Part shown: piece by piece, positions 1 to 5,842 of the stretch | How positions within the stretch are numbered: the stretch's first letter is position 1 | Layout: the number at the start of each line of letters is the position of its first letter | Translations under genes and position numbers: made by a program | NCBI GenBank assembly: GCA_017964055.1 | Contig: JAGCSS010000052.1 | Location: forward strand, 1-8,038 | Reading direction: 5' to 3' | Length of the DNA: 8,038 nt | From: Lachnospiraceae bacterium | GTDB lineage: Bacteria; Bacillota; Clostridia; Lachnospirales; Lachnospiraceae | Notes under the pieces: generated by a model | The model's input: the letters and a program-made list of their open reading frames with translations, nothing else | Told to the model about the DNA's origin: nothing | Database searches by the model: none

Positions 1-2
1 AG

Positions 3-53
3 GGACAGCACAGCGCATATGCGGCCGTGCTTCTCAGCAATAGGCGCCCCTAG
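3..53 (+). CDS. Possible 3' tail of an upstream gene (unidentified)
   Basis: The frame beginning at base 3 stays open from the window edge to a TAG at 51-53 and gives a 16-residue tail ending in LLSNRRP. Its codons (CAG, GCG, GCC, GTG, CTC) resemble those of the genes downstream. The other two forward frames are also open for a short distance, to about 43 and 66, so this choice rests on codon look alone. No family can be recognised from so few residues. An upstream gene on the + strand would fit the one-directional layout of the window. Confidence 0.25.
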   Translation, partial: GQHSAYAAVLLSNRRP

Positions 54-118
54 CTTTCGGCGATAATATTAAAGCAACCGAAAATGTTTGTCAATACCGT
101 TCGGAAAAAGATTTTTCC

Positions 119-147
119 TTGCAAGAAAATAGCGGATTTGCTATCAT
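119..147 (+). promoter_or_regulatory. Candidate sigma-A promoter for the proC-proB operon
   Basis: TTGCAA at 119-124 and TATCAT at 142-147 are separated by 17 bp. The -10 matches TATAAT at five of six positions and the -35 matches TTGACA at four. Transcription would start near 154, leaving a leader of about 80 nt before the proC TTG start. A competing candidate is TTGACC (169-174) with TATTTT (190-195) at a short 15 bp spacing. I see no T-box specifier or antiterminator motif in the leader. The rest of the 183 bases between the putative upstream stop and proC shows no gene. Confidence 0.35.
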
Positions 148-226
148 TCTTTAGTGGAGCCGGAGTTTTTGACCGGCGCGGATATAGAGTATTTTTACGA
201 AAAAGGACAGTGCTCGGGCACGGAAC

Positions 227-230
227 GGAG
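227..230 (+). promoter_or_regulatory. Ribosome binding site fixing the proC TTG start
   Basis: GGAG lies six bases before the TTG at 237-239. This supports TTG initiation over the in-frame ATG at 84, which has no Shine-Dalgarno sequence and would add 51 residues unlike any pyrroline-5-carboxylate reductase ahead of the Rossmann strand. Confidence 0.75.
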
Positions 231-236
231 ACAGCT

Positions 237-1049
237 TTGAAAAAGTACGGATTTATCGGTGCGGGCAACATGGGATATCCTCTTCTCATGGGAGCCGCGG
301 GACTGGTTGGCAAAGAGAACGTAACATTTTCGACCCCTTTTGCGGAGGAAAACGAGAAAGTAAAGGCCAGATCGGGGATCGACTACAGCAGGGATACCGT
401 CGCTCTGGCTGAAGAGAGCGAAAATATCGTGATATGCGTTAAGCCTCAGATGATCGATAAGGTGTTTGAGGATCTGAACAGGGCGGATATCGCAGGCAAG
501 ACCGTGATATCCATCGCGGCCGGAGTCACCTGCGAGCGCCTGCATAGCAGCATTTCACAGGATGTCAGGATCGTAAGGATCATGCCCAATACGCCCGCGA
601 TGGTAGGTGAGGGCATGAGCTGCATCTGCTTTACGGATTATGCGGGCGGATGCGATGCTGCCCAGAAGCTCGACGTGACCAATCTCTTCGGCGCGGTCGG
701 CAGATACGAGATCATTCCGGAAAAGCTGATGAATGCGGCGATCTGCGCAAACGGCAGCTCTCCCGCATACGTTTATATGTTTATAGAGGCGCTTGCGGAC
801 AGCGTGGTCAAATACGGAATCCCGCGCGATATGGCGTACAGGCTGGCCGCTCAGACAGTGCTCGGTTCGGCTAAGATGGTCCTCGAGACAGGAGAGCATC
901 CCGGTAAGTTAAAGGACAATGTATGCTCGCCCGGAGGCACCACCATCGCGGCTGTGGAGGCACTTGAGGAGGCCGGACTCAGGAATGCCCTGTTCAAGGC
1001 TACGGATGCCTGCTACAAGCGCGGCGAAGAGCTGCAGAAGGGCGTTTGA
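237..1049 (+). CDS. proC: Pyrroline-5-carboxylate reductase (proline biosynthesis, last step)
   Basis: The product reduces 1-pyrroline-5-carboxylate to L-proline with NAD(P)H in the cytoplasm. With the TTG start it is 270 residues, the usual ProC length. The N-terminus KKYGFIGAGNMG is the Rossmann fold dinucleotide-binding motif (residues 2-13, GxGxxG at 8-13), and RIMPNTPAMVGEGM is the conserved mid-domain segment. The C-terminal helical dimerisation domain holds the family signature SPGGTTIAAVEALEEAGLR from about residue 231. The open frame reaches back to an ATG at 84, but that extension is non-homologous and lacks a ribosome binding site, while GGAG precedes the TTG at ideal distance. The stop TGA is one base before the proB ATG, so the two are certainly co-transcribed and probably translationally coupled. 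No key residue appears to be missing. Confidence 0.95.
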   Translation: MKKYGFIGAGNMGYPLLMGAAGLVGKENVTFSTPFAEENEKVKARSGIDYSRDTVALAEESENIVICVKPQMIDKVFEDLNRADIAGKTVISIAAGVTCERLHSSISQDVRIVRIMPNTPAMVGEGMSCICFTDYAGGCDAAQKLDVTNLFGAVGRYEIIPEKLMNAAICANGSSPAYVYMFIEALADSVVKYGIPRDMAYRLAAQTVLGSAKMVLETGEHPGKLKDNVCSPGGTTIAAVEALEEAGLRNALFKATDACYKRGEELQKGV

Positions 1050-1050
1050 G

Positions 1051-1896
1051 ATGAACAGAGAATATTTGAAGGATAAAAAGAGGGTCGTTGTAAAGATCGG
1101 CTCTTCCTCGATCACGCATCCTAAGACGGGCAAGCCCGCGCTGGCCCGCATAGAGAAGCTGGTCAGGATACTGACGGACCTGGAGAATACGGGCAAGGAG
1201 GTCATCCTGGTTTCCTCGGGAGCCATTGCCGTGGGACGCAATCTCATAGGCCTTACAGGAAAGCCGTCGACAAAGGAGCTCAAGCAGGCCTGCGCCGCGG
1301 TCGGACAGGCGAGTCTCATGACTATATATCAGCGTCTGTTCGCCGAGTACGGCATTAAGGTCGCGCAGGTCCTGATGACCAAGAATACGATGATCGTTGA
1401 CAAGAGCAGGCATAATGCCAGGAATACGTTCAGCGAGCTCTTAAAGCTCCATGTGATCCCTGTAGTCAATGAGAACGATACCGTTTCGACCGATGAGATC
1501 GAATTCGGCGACAACGATACGCTTTCCGCGATCGTAGCCGCGCTGGTCGGCGCGGATCTGCTGATCCTGCTGTCCGATATCGACGGACTGTACACCGACG
1601 ATCCCAGGAAGAATCCCGATGCGAGATTCATAGATACGGTCGAATATATCGATGACGGCATCATCGCGATGGGCAAAGGAGTCGGTACGGATGTGGGAAG
1701 CGGCGGTATGTTCACAAAGATATCCGCGGCACGTATCGCGAACGATTCCGGAGCGGACATGGTGATCGCGTCCAGCGAGAACCTGGAAGTCATATATGAC
1801 ATAGTGGAGGGCAGGAATATCGGAACACTTTTCCTTGCCCACAAAAACGAGAATTTTCATCTGATCGATTATCTGAGTGGAGGCTGCAGTGACTGA
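1051..1896 (+). CDS. proB: Glutamate 5-kinase without PUA domain (proline biosynthesis, first step)
   Basis: The product phosphorylates L-glutamate with ATP to gamma-glutamyl phosphate, the committed and usually proline-inhibited step. The 281 residues are an amino-acid-kinase domain only: VVVKIGSSS (12-20) for phosphate binding, VSSGAIAVG (54-62), CAAVGQ (81-86), the glutamate-binding NENDTV (140-145) and FGDNDTLSA (152-160), LSDIDGLYT (174-182), and the nucleotide-loop segment GSGGMFTKI (216-224). The roughly 90-residue C-terminal PUA domain of E. coli-type ProB (about 367 residues) is absent, as in several other Firmicutes. The frame is open upstream to 919, but the homology begins with MNREYLKDKKRVVVKIG and AGAAGGG-like purine sequence precedes the ATG at 1051, one base after the proC stop. 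Its 3' end overlaps the next gene by 8 nt. The partner enzyme ProA is not in this window. Confidence 0.95.
   Translation: MNREYLKDKKRVVVKIGSSSITHPKTGKPALARIEKLVRILTDLENTGKEVILVSSGAIAVGRNLIGLTGKPSTKELKQACAAVGQASLMTIYQRLFAEYGIKVAQVLMTKNTMIVDKSRHNARNTFSELLKLHVIPVVNENDTVSTDEIEFGDNDTLSAIVAALVGADLLILLSDIDGLYTDDPRKNPDARFIDTVEYIDDGIIAMGKGVGTDVGSGGMFTKISAARIANDSGADMVIASSENLEVIYDIVEGRNIGTLFLAHKNENFHLIDYLSGGCSD
1879..1883 (+). promoter_or_regulatory. Ribosome binding site fixing the GTG start of the receiver-HPt gene
   Basis: A perfect GGAGG inside the last codons of proB sits five bases before GTG at 1889-1891. An earlier in-frame GTG at 1877 overlaps this site and has no site of its own, so 1889 is the likelier start. 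The arrangement makes translation dependent on, or coupled to, ribosomes finishing proB. Confidence 0.7.
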
Positions 1897-3016
1897 GAAA
1901 TACAAGGCATTGGTAGTGGATGACAACGATGTGAACGCGACTATCTCGGTCGAGAAGCTTAATTCCTTCGAACTCGAGGCAAGCATAGCCGTATCGGGCA
2001 CAGAGGCCATCAGGATGATACGCGAGAACAATTACGCATTCGTGCTGATGGATTACATCATGCCTGAGATGAACGGAGTCGAGGCAACGCGCAGGATCCG
2101 CGAGTTCAGCAGCGTTCCCGTCTATGCGATGAGTGAGGACAGGGAAGGCGGCGTTGCGGAGGCGTTTGTCGCGGCGGGAGCCAACGGCATGATCGCGAAG
2201 CCTCCGAGGATCTCCGAGCTGATCAGGATCATACGCAGCCACGTTCCCGAGGGTTCATATAAGATCGAAGAAGGACTGCTGCTGGGGGGCGCCGACGACG
2301 GAGCCCGCACCTACAGCGTGGACAGCGAAGCCGAGCGCATGAAGTCATTCATGTCGATGGTATCGGGACTTAATGTAATGAAGGGTCTTATGAACGCGGG
2401 CGGGATAGCCAGGAACTATATCCGGCTGGTCAAGGCCGCGTCGGGAGATATCCGTGATTATATGCGTGAGCTCAGCGATTATTTAAAGACCGGCGATCCC
2501 ACGCTGCTCAAGCACGCCTCTCATTGCCTTAAGATCGTCTTTTCGAATATCGGTTTTGAGGAACTGACTATGGTTTCCGAACGCATAGAGGTATGGGCGA
2601 CCGATCTTCTGAACGATGCCGAGATAAAGAATACGATACCTTCATTTACCGCGGGGCATCAGGAGAGCGTTACCGAGTACATTTCACATACGATGACCGC
2701 CATCCTGCAGCTCGACGACGCGATCGAGGGGTATATTAAGTCGCTTGAGGAGACAGGGCCCGAGGTCGACTATTCAGCGCCCGTTCATCCCCTGACCGAC
2801 GATGAGATAGAAGAGGTCCGCGAATATACCGCGGCCGCGATCGACAGATTCGAGATAGACTATGTTCTGGAGGGCTTAAATCTGCTGAAGGACGCTTTTT
2901 GCGGAGATGCCCGCAGAAAAACAGAAGCCGCCATAGAGGCGGCCGGTGCTTTGGACTATGTAACGGTCAAAAAACTGTTCGATGACCTGTTTTTGGGCAG
3001 AGGAGAAGCCCGATAG
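1889..3016 (+). CDS. Stand-alone receiver-HPt phosphorelay protein
   Basis: This 375-residue soluble protein starts with a CheY-like receiver domain (about 4-118). The acidic pair D11/D12 is in VVDDND, the phospho-acceptor D55 in LMDYIMPEMNG, the switch serine S82 in YAMSED, and the lysine K104 in IAKPP, so the phosphorylation machinery looks complete. A linker (about 119-160) leads to an HPt-like helical region (about 165-260). There SHCLKIVFSNIGFEEL matches the HPt pattern AHxLKGxxxxxGxxxL, making H212 the probable phospho-histidine. The last 100 residues are acidic and helical (DDEIEEVREYTAAAIDRFE) and unrecognised. There is no DNA-binding, cyclase or kinase domain, so a phosphotransfer role between a histidine kinase and another regulator is inferred. 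The gene overlaps proB by 8 nt and ends inside the operon terminator. A link to proline or osmotic signalling is suggested only by position. Confidence 0.85.
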   Translation: MTEKYKALVVDDNDVNATISVEKLNSFELEASIAVSGTEAIRMIRENNYAFVLMDYIMPEMNGVEATRRIREFSSVPVYAMSEDREGGVAEAFVAAGANGMIAKPPRISELIRIIRSHVPEGSYKIEEGLLLGGADDGARTYSVDSEAERMKSFMSMVSGLNVMKGLMNAGGIARNYIRLVKAASGDIRDYMRELSDYLKTGDPTLLKHASHCLKIVFSNIGFEELTMVSERIEVWATDLLNDAEIKNTIPSFTAGHQESVTEYISHTMTAILQLDDAIEGYIKSLEETGPEVDYSAPVHPLTDDEIEEVREYTAAAIDRFEIDYVLEGLNLLKDAFCGDARRKTEAAIEAAGALDYVTVKKLFDDLFLGRGEAR

Positions 3017-3046
3017 AGGGGGAGGGTTACTACCGGGCTTTGTTTT
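3006..3046 (+). terminator. Rho-independent terminator of the proC-proB-receiver operon
   Basis: AAGCCCG (3006-3012) pairs perfectly with CGGGCTT (3034-3040). After one A-C mismatch, TAG (3014-3016) pairs with CTA (3030-3032). The loop is 13 nt and purine-rich, and the stem runs into TTTGTTTT. The stem includes the last codons and the TAG stop of the receiver-HPt gene. Confidence 0.75.
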
Positions 3047-3078
3047 ATGAAAAAAATTATCTGTATGTCGTATTAGGG

Positions 3079-3104
3079 AGTACCTCGTCGGTACTGTTTT
3101 GTTT
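3079..3104 (+). terminator. Second hairpin with T-run, possible backup terminator
   Basis: AGTACC (3079-3084) and GGTACT (3090-3095) form a perfect 6 bp stem around the 5-nt loop TCGTC, followed by GTTTTGTTTT. The T-rich tail also provides the first bases of the candidate promoter for the next operon. The stem is short and moderately stable, so it probably reinforces the stronger terminator 40 nt upstream. Confidence 0.5.
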
Positions 3105-3131
3105 TGATGAGTTCATTATACATGCTAAATA
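3104..3131 (+). promoter_or_regulatory. Candidate promoter for the SAH-recycling operon
   Basis: TTGATG (3104-3109) and TAAATA (3126-3131) are spaced by 16 bp, just after the second terminator hairpin and within an AT-rich stretch unlike the surrounding coding DNA. Transcription would start near 3138 and leave a leader of about 110 nt before the deaminase ATG. A weaker alternative downstream is TTGTTA (3162-3167) with TAAAAT (3187-3192) at 19 bp. Neither matches consensus strongly. No SAM or SAH riboswitch core is recognisable in the leader, and the 232 bases between the flanking genes contain no other gene. Confidence 0.35.
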
Positions 3132-3248
3132 TGAGCAAAGAATGACCCATTTGTGAACAATTTGTTAATATATTCGTGAAACTACATAAAATGCGAGAAA
3201 ATTTGCAGAAAAAGTTGCTGAAGCGTGGTCAGAAAGGAGAACTGACGG

Positions 3249-4574
3249 ATGGTCATTAAGCTTGAAAACATTAAGGCTTTAATGTATGAAAACAAAAAGG
3301 CCGTGATAAGGGATGCGGACATTTACATAAAGGATGACCGCATATTCAAGATCGATACGACCCTTAAGGCGCAGGACGCGCCGAAAGCGGACAAGGTCAT
3401 CGACGGAAAGGACAGGCTTGCGATCCCGGGACTCATCAACGCGCACACACACGCGTACATGACGATGTTCAGAAATATCGCGGACGACGTGCCTTTTACC
3501 GCGTGGCTCTTCGATACGATCGAGCCTCTGGAGGATGCCATGACTCCCGAGGAGAGCTATTACGGAACGCTCCTCGCAAATATGGAGATGATCAGGACCG
3601 GAACCACCTCATATGTGGATATGTATATATATCCCGACGTAAACGCGAGGGCGGCAAAGGAGAGCGGTCTGCGCGCCTGCTTTACAAGGGGCATCGTAGG
3701 CAGCGAATACAACGATGAAGGCGGTATGCGCCGCGTGAACGAGGCCCTGCACGATCTCGAGACCTGGTGCGACGGCGACCTGCGTTTTGCGATGCTCGGA
3801 CCGCACGCGCCCTATTCCTGCAGCGGTGATTTCTTAAAGCATGTGGTAGAGATAGCGAAGGAACGCGGTCTCGGGCTCAATATGCACGTTGCTGAGGGAC
3901 AGACCGAAGTAAATATGTGCCGCGAGAAGTACAACATGACTCCCGTTGAGTACGTCGACAGCATGGGTGTATTCGATGTTCACAGCATTGCGGCGCACTG
4001 CGTATATCTTGAGGACGGCGACTATGACATCCTCAAGGCCAAAAATGTTAATGTAGCGATCAATCCGTTCAGCAACGCAAAGCTTGCCAACGGCTTTTCA
4101 CCAGTGCCCAAAATGCTCGATGCGGGGCTGAATATCTGTATCGGCACCGACGGAGCGGCCAGCAACAATACGCTCAACATGTTCAGGGAGATGACCTTCG
4201 AGGCCATGATCCATAAGGGACTCCTTAAAGAGGCGACCGCGGTTTCCGCGGAGGATGTGATCAGATTCGCTACACTCGGCGGAGCGGCGGCTTTAGGACG
4301 CGCAGGGGAGCTCGGAGAACTGCGCGAGGGCTATAAGGCAGATATTGCGATCATCGATCTTAAGGTGCCCCAGCTGCAGCCCAACAACAACCTTATTTCC
4401 GCATTAATTTACTCCGCGAACGGATCAGAGGTTGACACCGTAATTGTAAATGGTAAGATTTTAATGGAGCACAAAGTACTCACGACCATAGATGAGGAAC
4501 GCGTTTACTTCGAGATGAAAAAGATCGGGGAACGCTATATGGAAATAATAAGACAGAAAAAAGCAGGCAAATGA
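3249..4574 (+). CDS. mtaD: 5'-methylthioadenosine/S-adenosylhomocysteine deaminase-family amidohydrolase
   Basis: This cytoplasmic metal-dependent amidohydrolase is predicted to deaminate the adenine ring of S-adenosylhomocysteine, methylthioadenosine or related 5'-modified adenosines to the inosine form. The 441 residues are of normal family length. After an N-terminal beta-sandwich part (1-60) comes the barrel with metal ligands H66 and H68 in LINAHTHA, then PLE (93-95), GPHAPYS (184-190), H213 with E216 in NMHVAEGQTE, H250 in AAHCVYL, and D301 in IGTDGAASNN. The C-terminal sandwich returns with GYKADIAIIDL. The layout fits the Thermotoga TM0936 class; guanine deaminase and chlorohydrolase (TrzN/AtzA) relatives are less likely. 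AAGGAG ends nine bases before the ATG. ahcY follows after 17 nt, which strongly favours SAH or a close relative as the physiological substrate. The exact preference cannot be read from sequence. Confidence 0.88.
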   Translation: MVIKLENIKALMYENKKAVIRDADIYIKDDRIFKIDTTLKAQDAPKADKVIDGKDRLAIPGLINAHTHAYMTMFRNIADDVPFTAWLFDTIEPLEDAMTPEESYYGTLLANMEMIRTGTTSYVDMYIYPDVNARAAKESGLRACFTRGIVGSEYNDEGGMRRVNEALHDLETWCDGDLRFAMLGPHAPYSCSGDFLKHVVEIAKERGLGLNMHVAEGQTEVNMCREKYNMTPVEYVDSMGVFDVHSIAAHCVYLEDGDYDILKAKNVNVAINPFSNAKLANGFSPVPKMLDAGLNICIGTDGAASNNTLNMFREMTFEAMIHKGLLKEATAVSAEDVIRFATLGGAAALGRAGELGELREGYKADIAIIDLKVPQLQPNNNLISALIYSANGSEVDTVIVNGKILMEHKVLTTIDEERVYFEMKKIGERYMEIIRQKKAGK

Positions 4575-4591
4575 CGATCGGAGGATTTTGA

Positions 4592-5830
4592 ATGAATGCT
4601 GAGATCAGAGATATCTCCCTGGCACCTTCCGGAGCGAGGAAGATAGAATGGGTTAAGCGTAATTGTCCGCTGCTGCGCGGGCTTGAGGAAGAGTTTGCGG
4701 CAACAAAGCCTTTTGCGGGTAAGAGAGTGGCCCTCTCTATCCATCTTGAGGCAAAGACCGCATATCTGTGCAAGGTTATCGCGGCAGGCGGCGCTGAGCT
4801 GTTCGTGACCGGTTCGAATCCGCTCTCCACACAGGATGATGTGGCTGCGGCGCTCGTTGAGGCCGGCATCGAAGTACACGCATGGCACGGAACGACCGAG
4901 GAGGAATACAACACTCATATCGACCACGTTCTCGAGAACAACTGCCAGATCATCATCGATGACGGCGGAGACCTCGTTAACGCGCTGCACACCAGGCACC
5001 GCGACAGACTGAAATACGTGATCGGCGGATGCGAGGAGACCACGACGGGCATCATCAGGCTCAGGGCGATGGCCAAGGCGGGTACGCTCGAGTTCCCGAT
5101 GGTACTCGTTAATGATGCCGACTGCAAGCACCTTTTCGATAACCGCTACGGCACCGGGCAGTCCGTATGGGACGGCATCAACAGGACCACGAACCTGATC
5201 GTATGCGGCAAGGTTGTCGTTGTGGCAGGCTACGGATGGTGCGGCAAGGGCGTTGCGATGAGGGCAAAGGGTCTGGGCGCCGAGGTTATCGTGACCGAGG
5301 TTGACCCGATCAAGGCTATAGAGGCCGTTATGGACGGCTTTGACGTTATGCCGATGGCCGAGGCGGCAACAAAGGGAGATTTCTTTGTTACCGTCACGGG
5401 CTGCGACAATGTTGTCCGCAGGAGCGATTTCCTGAAGATGAAGAACGGAGCGATCTGCTGCAACGCCGGGCATTTCGACGTGGAGGTCGATGTTGCCGGC
5501 CTTAAGGAGATGGCGGTAGAGAGCGCGCCCATGCGCAATAATATCATGGGCTATAAGCTGGAAAACGGAAACTGGATATACATCCTCGCCGAGGGAAGAC
5601 TCGTAAATCTTGCCGCAGGCGACGGTCATCCCGCAGAGATCATGGACATGAGCTTTGCGATACAGGCTCTCAGCGCCAAGTATCTGGTTGAGCATGAGGG
5701 ACAGATCGGCGAAAAGCTGATCAAGGTTCCGAAGGAGATCGACGACGCGGTCGCGCTGCGTAAGCTCGAATTCCTGGGCAAGCATATCGATGTGCTCACG
5801 CCCGAACAAAAGGCATACCTCAGTAAATAA
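4592..5830 (+). CDS. ahcY: S-adenosylhomocysteine / S-inosylhomocysteine hydrolase (AhcY family, short archaeal/Thermotoga type)
   Basis: The enzyme cleaves the thioether of S-adenosyl- or S-inosylhomocysteine, releasing homocysteine and the nucleoside through a bound-NAD redox mechanism. Conserved elements in the 412 residues are NPLSTQDD (76-83), DDGGDL (123-128), CEETTTG (147-153, catalytic E149), K179 with D183/N184 in LFDNRYG, the NAD-binding GYGWCGKG (213-220), NAGHFD (291-296), LAEGRLVNL (332-340) and GDGHP (343-347). In classical SAH hydrolases the segment after the N-terminal strand is HxTxxTA with Thr and Glu/Gln touching adenine. Here it is HLEAKTA (51-57), so these positions are E53 and K55. 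The C-terminal KPDHYRY tail of eukaryotic and many bacterial enzymes is absent. Both traits match the Thermotoga and Methanocaldococcus proteins. GGAGG lies seven bases before the ATG. The symbol is by family; S-inosylhomocysteine may be the true substrate. Confidence 0.93.
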   Translation: MNAEIRDISLAPSGARKIEWVKRNCPLLRGLEEEFAATKPFAGKRVALSIHLEAKTAYLCKVIAAGGAELFVTGSNPLSTQDDVAAALVEAGIEVHAWHGTTEEEYNTHIDHVLENNCQIIIDDGGDLVNALHTRHRDRLKYVIGGCEETTTGIIRLRAMAKAGTLEFPMVLVNDADCKHLFDNRYGTGQSVWDGINRTTNLIVCGKVVVVAGYGWCGKGVAMRAKGLGAEVIVTEVDPIKAIEAVMDGFDVMPMAEAATKGDFFVTVTGCDNVVRRSDFLKMKNGAICCNAGHFDVEVDVAGLKEMAVESAPMRNNIMGYKLENGNWIYILAEGRLVNLAAGDGHPAEIMDMSFAIQALSAKYLVEHEGQIGEKLIKVPKEIDDAVALRKLEFLGKHIDVLTPEQKAYLSK

Positions 5831-5842
5831 GGAGAATTAACA

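Noticed and set aside
84..236. Longer ProC reading from an ATG at 84
   Set aside because: The 51 extra residues have no similarity to ProC, come before the first Rossmann strand and lack a ribosome binding site; the TTG at 237 has GGAG at ideal spacing and gives the normal length.
54..236. T-box riboswitch ahead of proC
   Set aside because: Proline genes in Gram-positives can be T-box controlled, but the conserved AGGGTGG-type antiterminator motif and a specifier stem are not visible.
919..1050. Longer ProB reading beginning inside proC
   Set aside because: The extension is the shadow of the proC C-terminus in another frame; ProB homology starts just after the ATG at 1051.
1441..2031. - strand open frames opposite proB and the receiver gene
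   Set aside because: They have no ribosome binding sites or recognisable domains and are opposite two well-supported genes.
3105..3248. SAM or SAH riboswitch ahead of the deaminase-ahcY pair
   Set aside because: Expected from gene function, but the leader is AT-rich with no recognisable conserved riboswitch core or paired stems of the needed size.
4535..5809. Long open frame on the - strand opposite ahcY (424 codons)
   Set aside because: It is an antisense shadow of a codon-biased gene; its translation resembles no family, is rich in His/Arg/Cys, and the + strand protein is a clear AhcY homologue.
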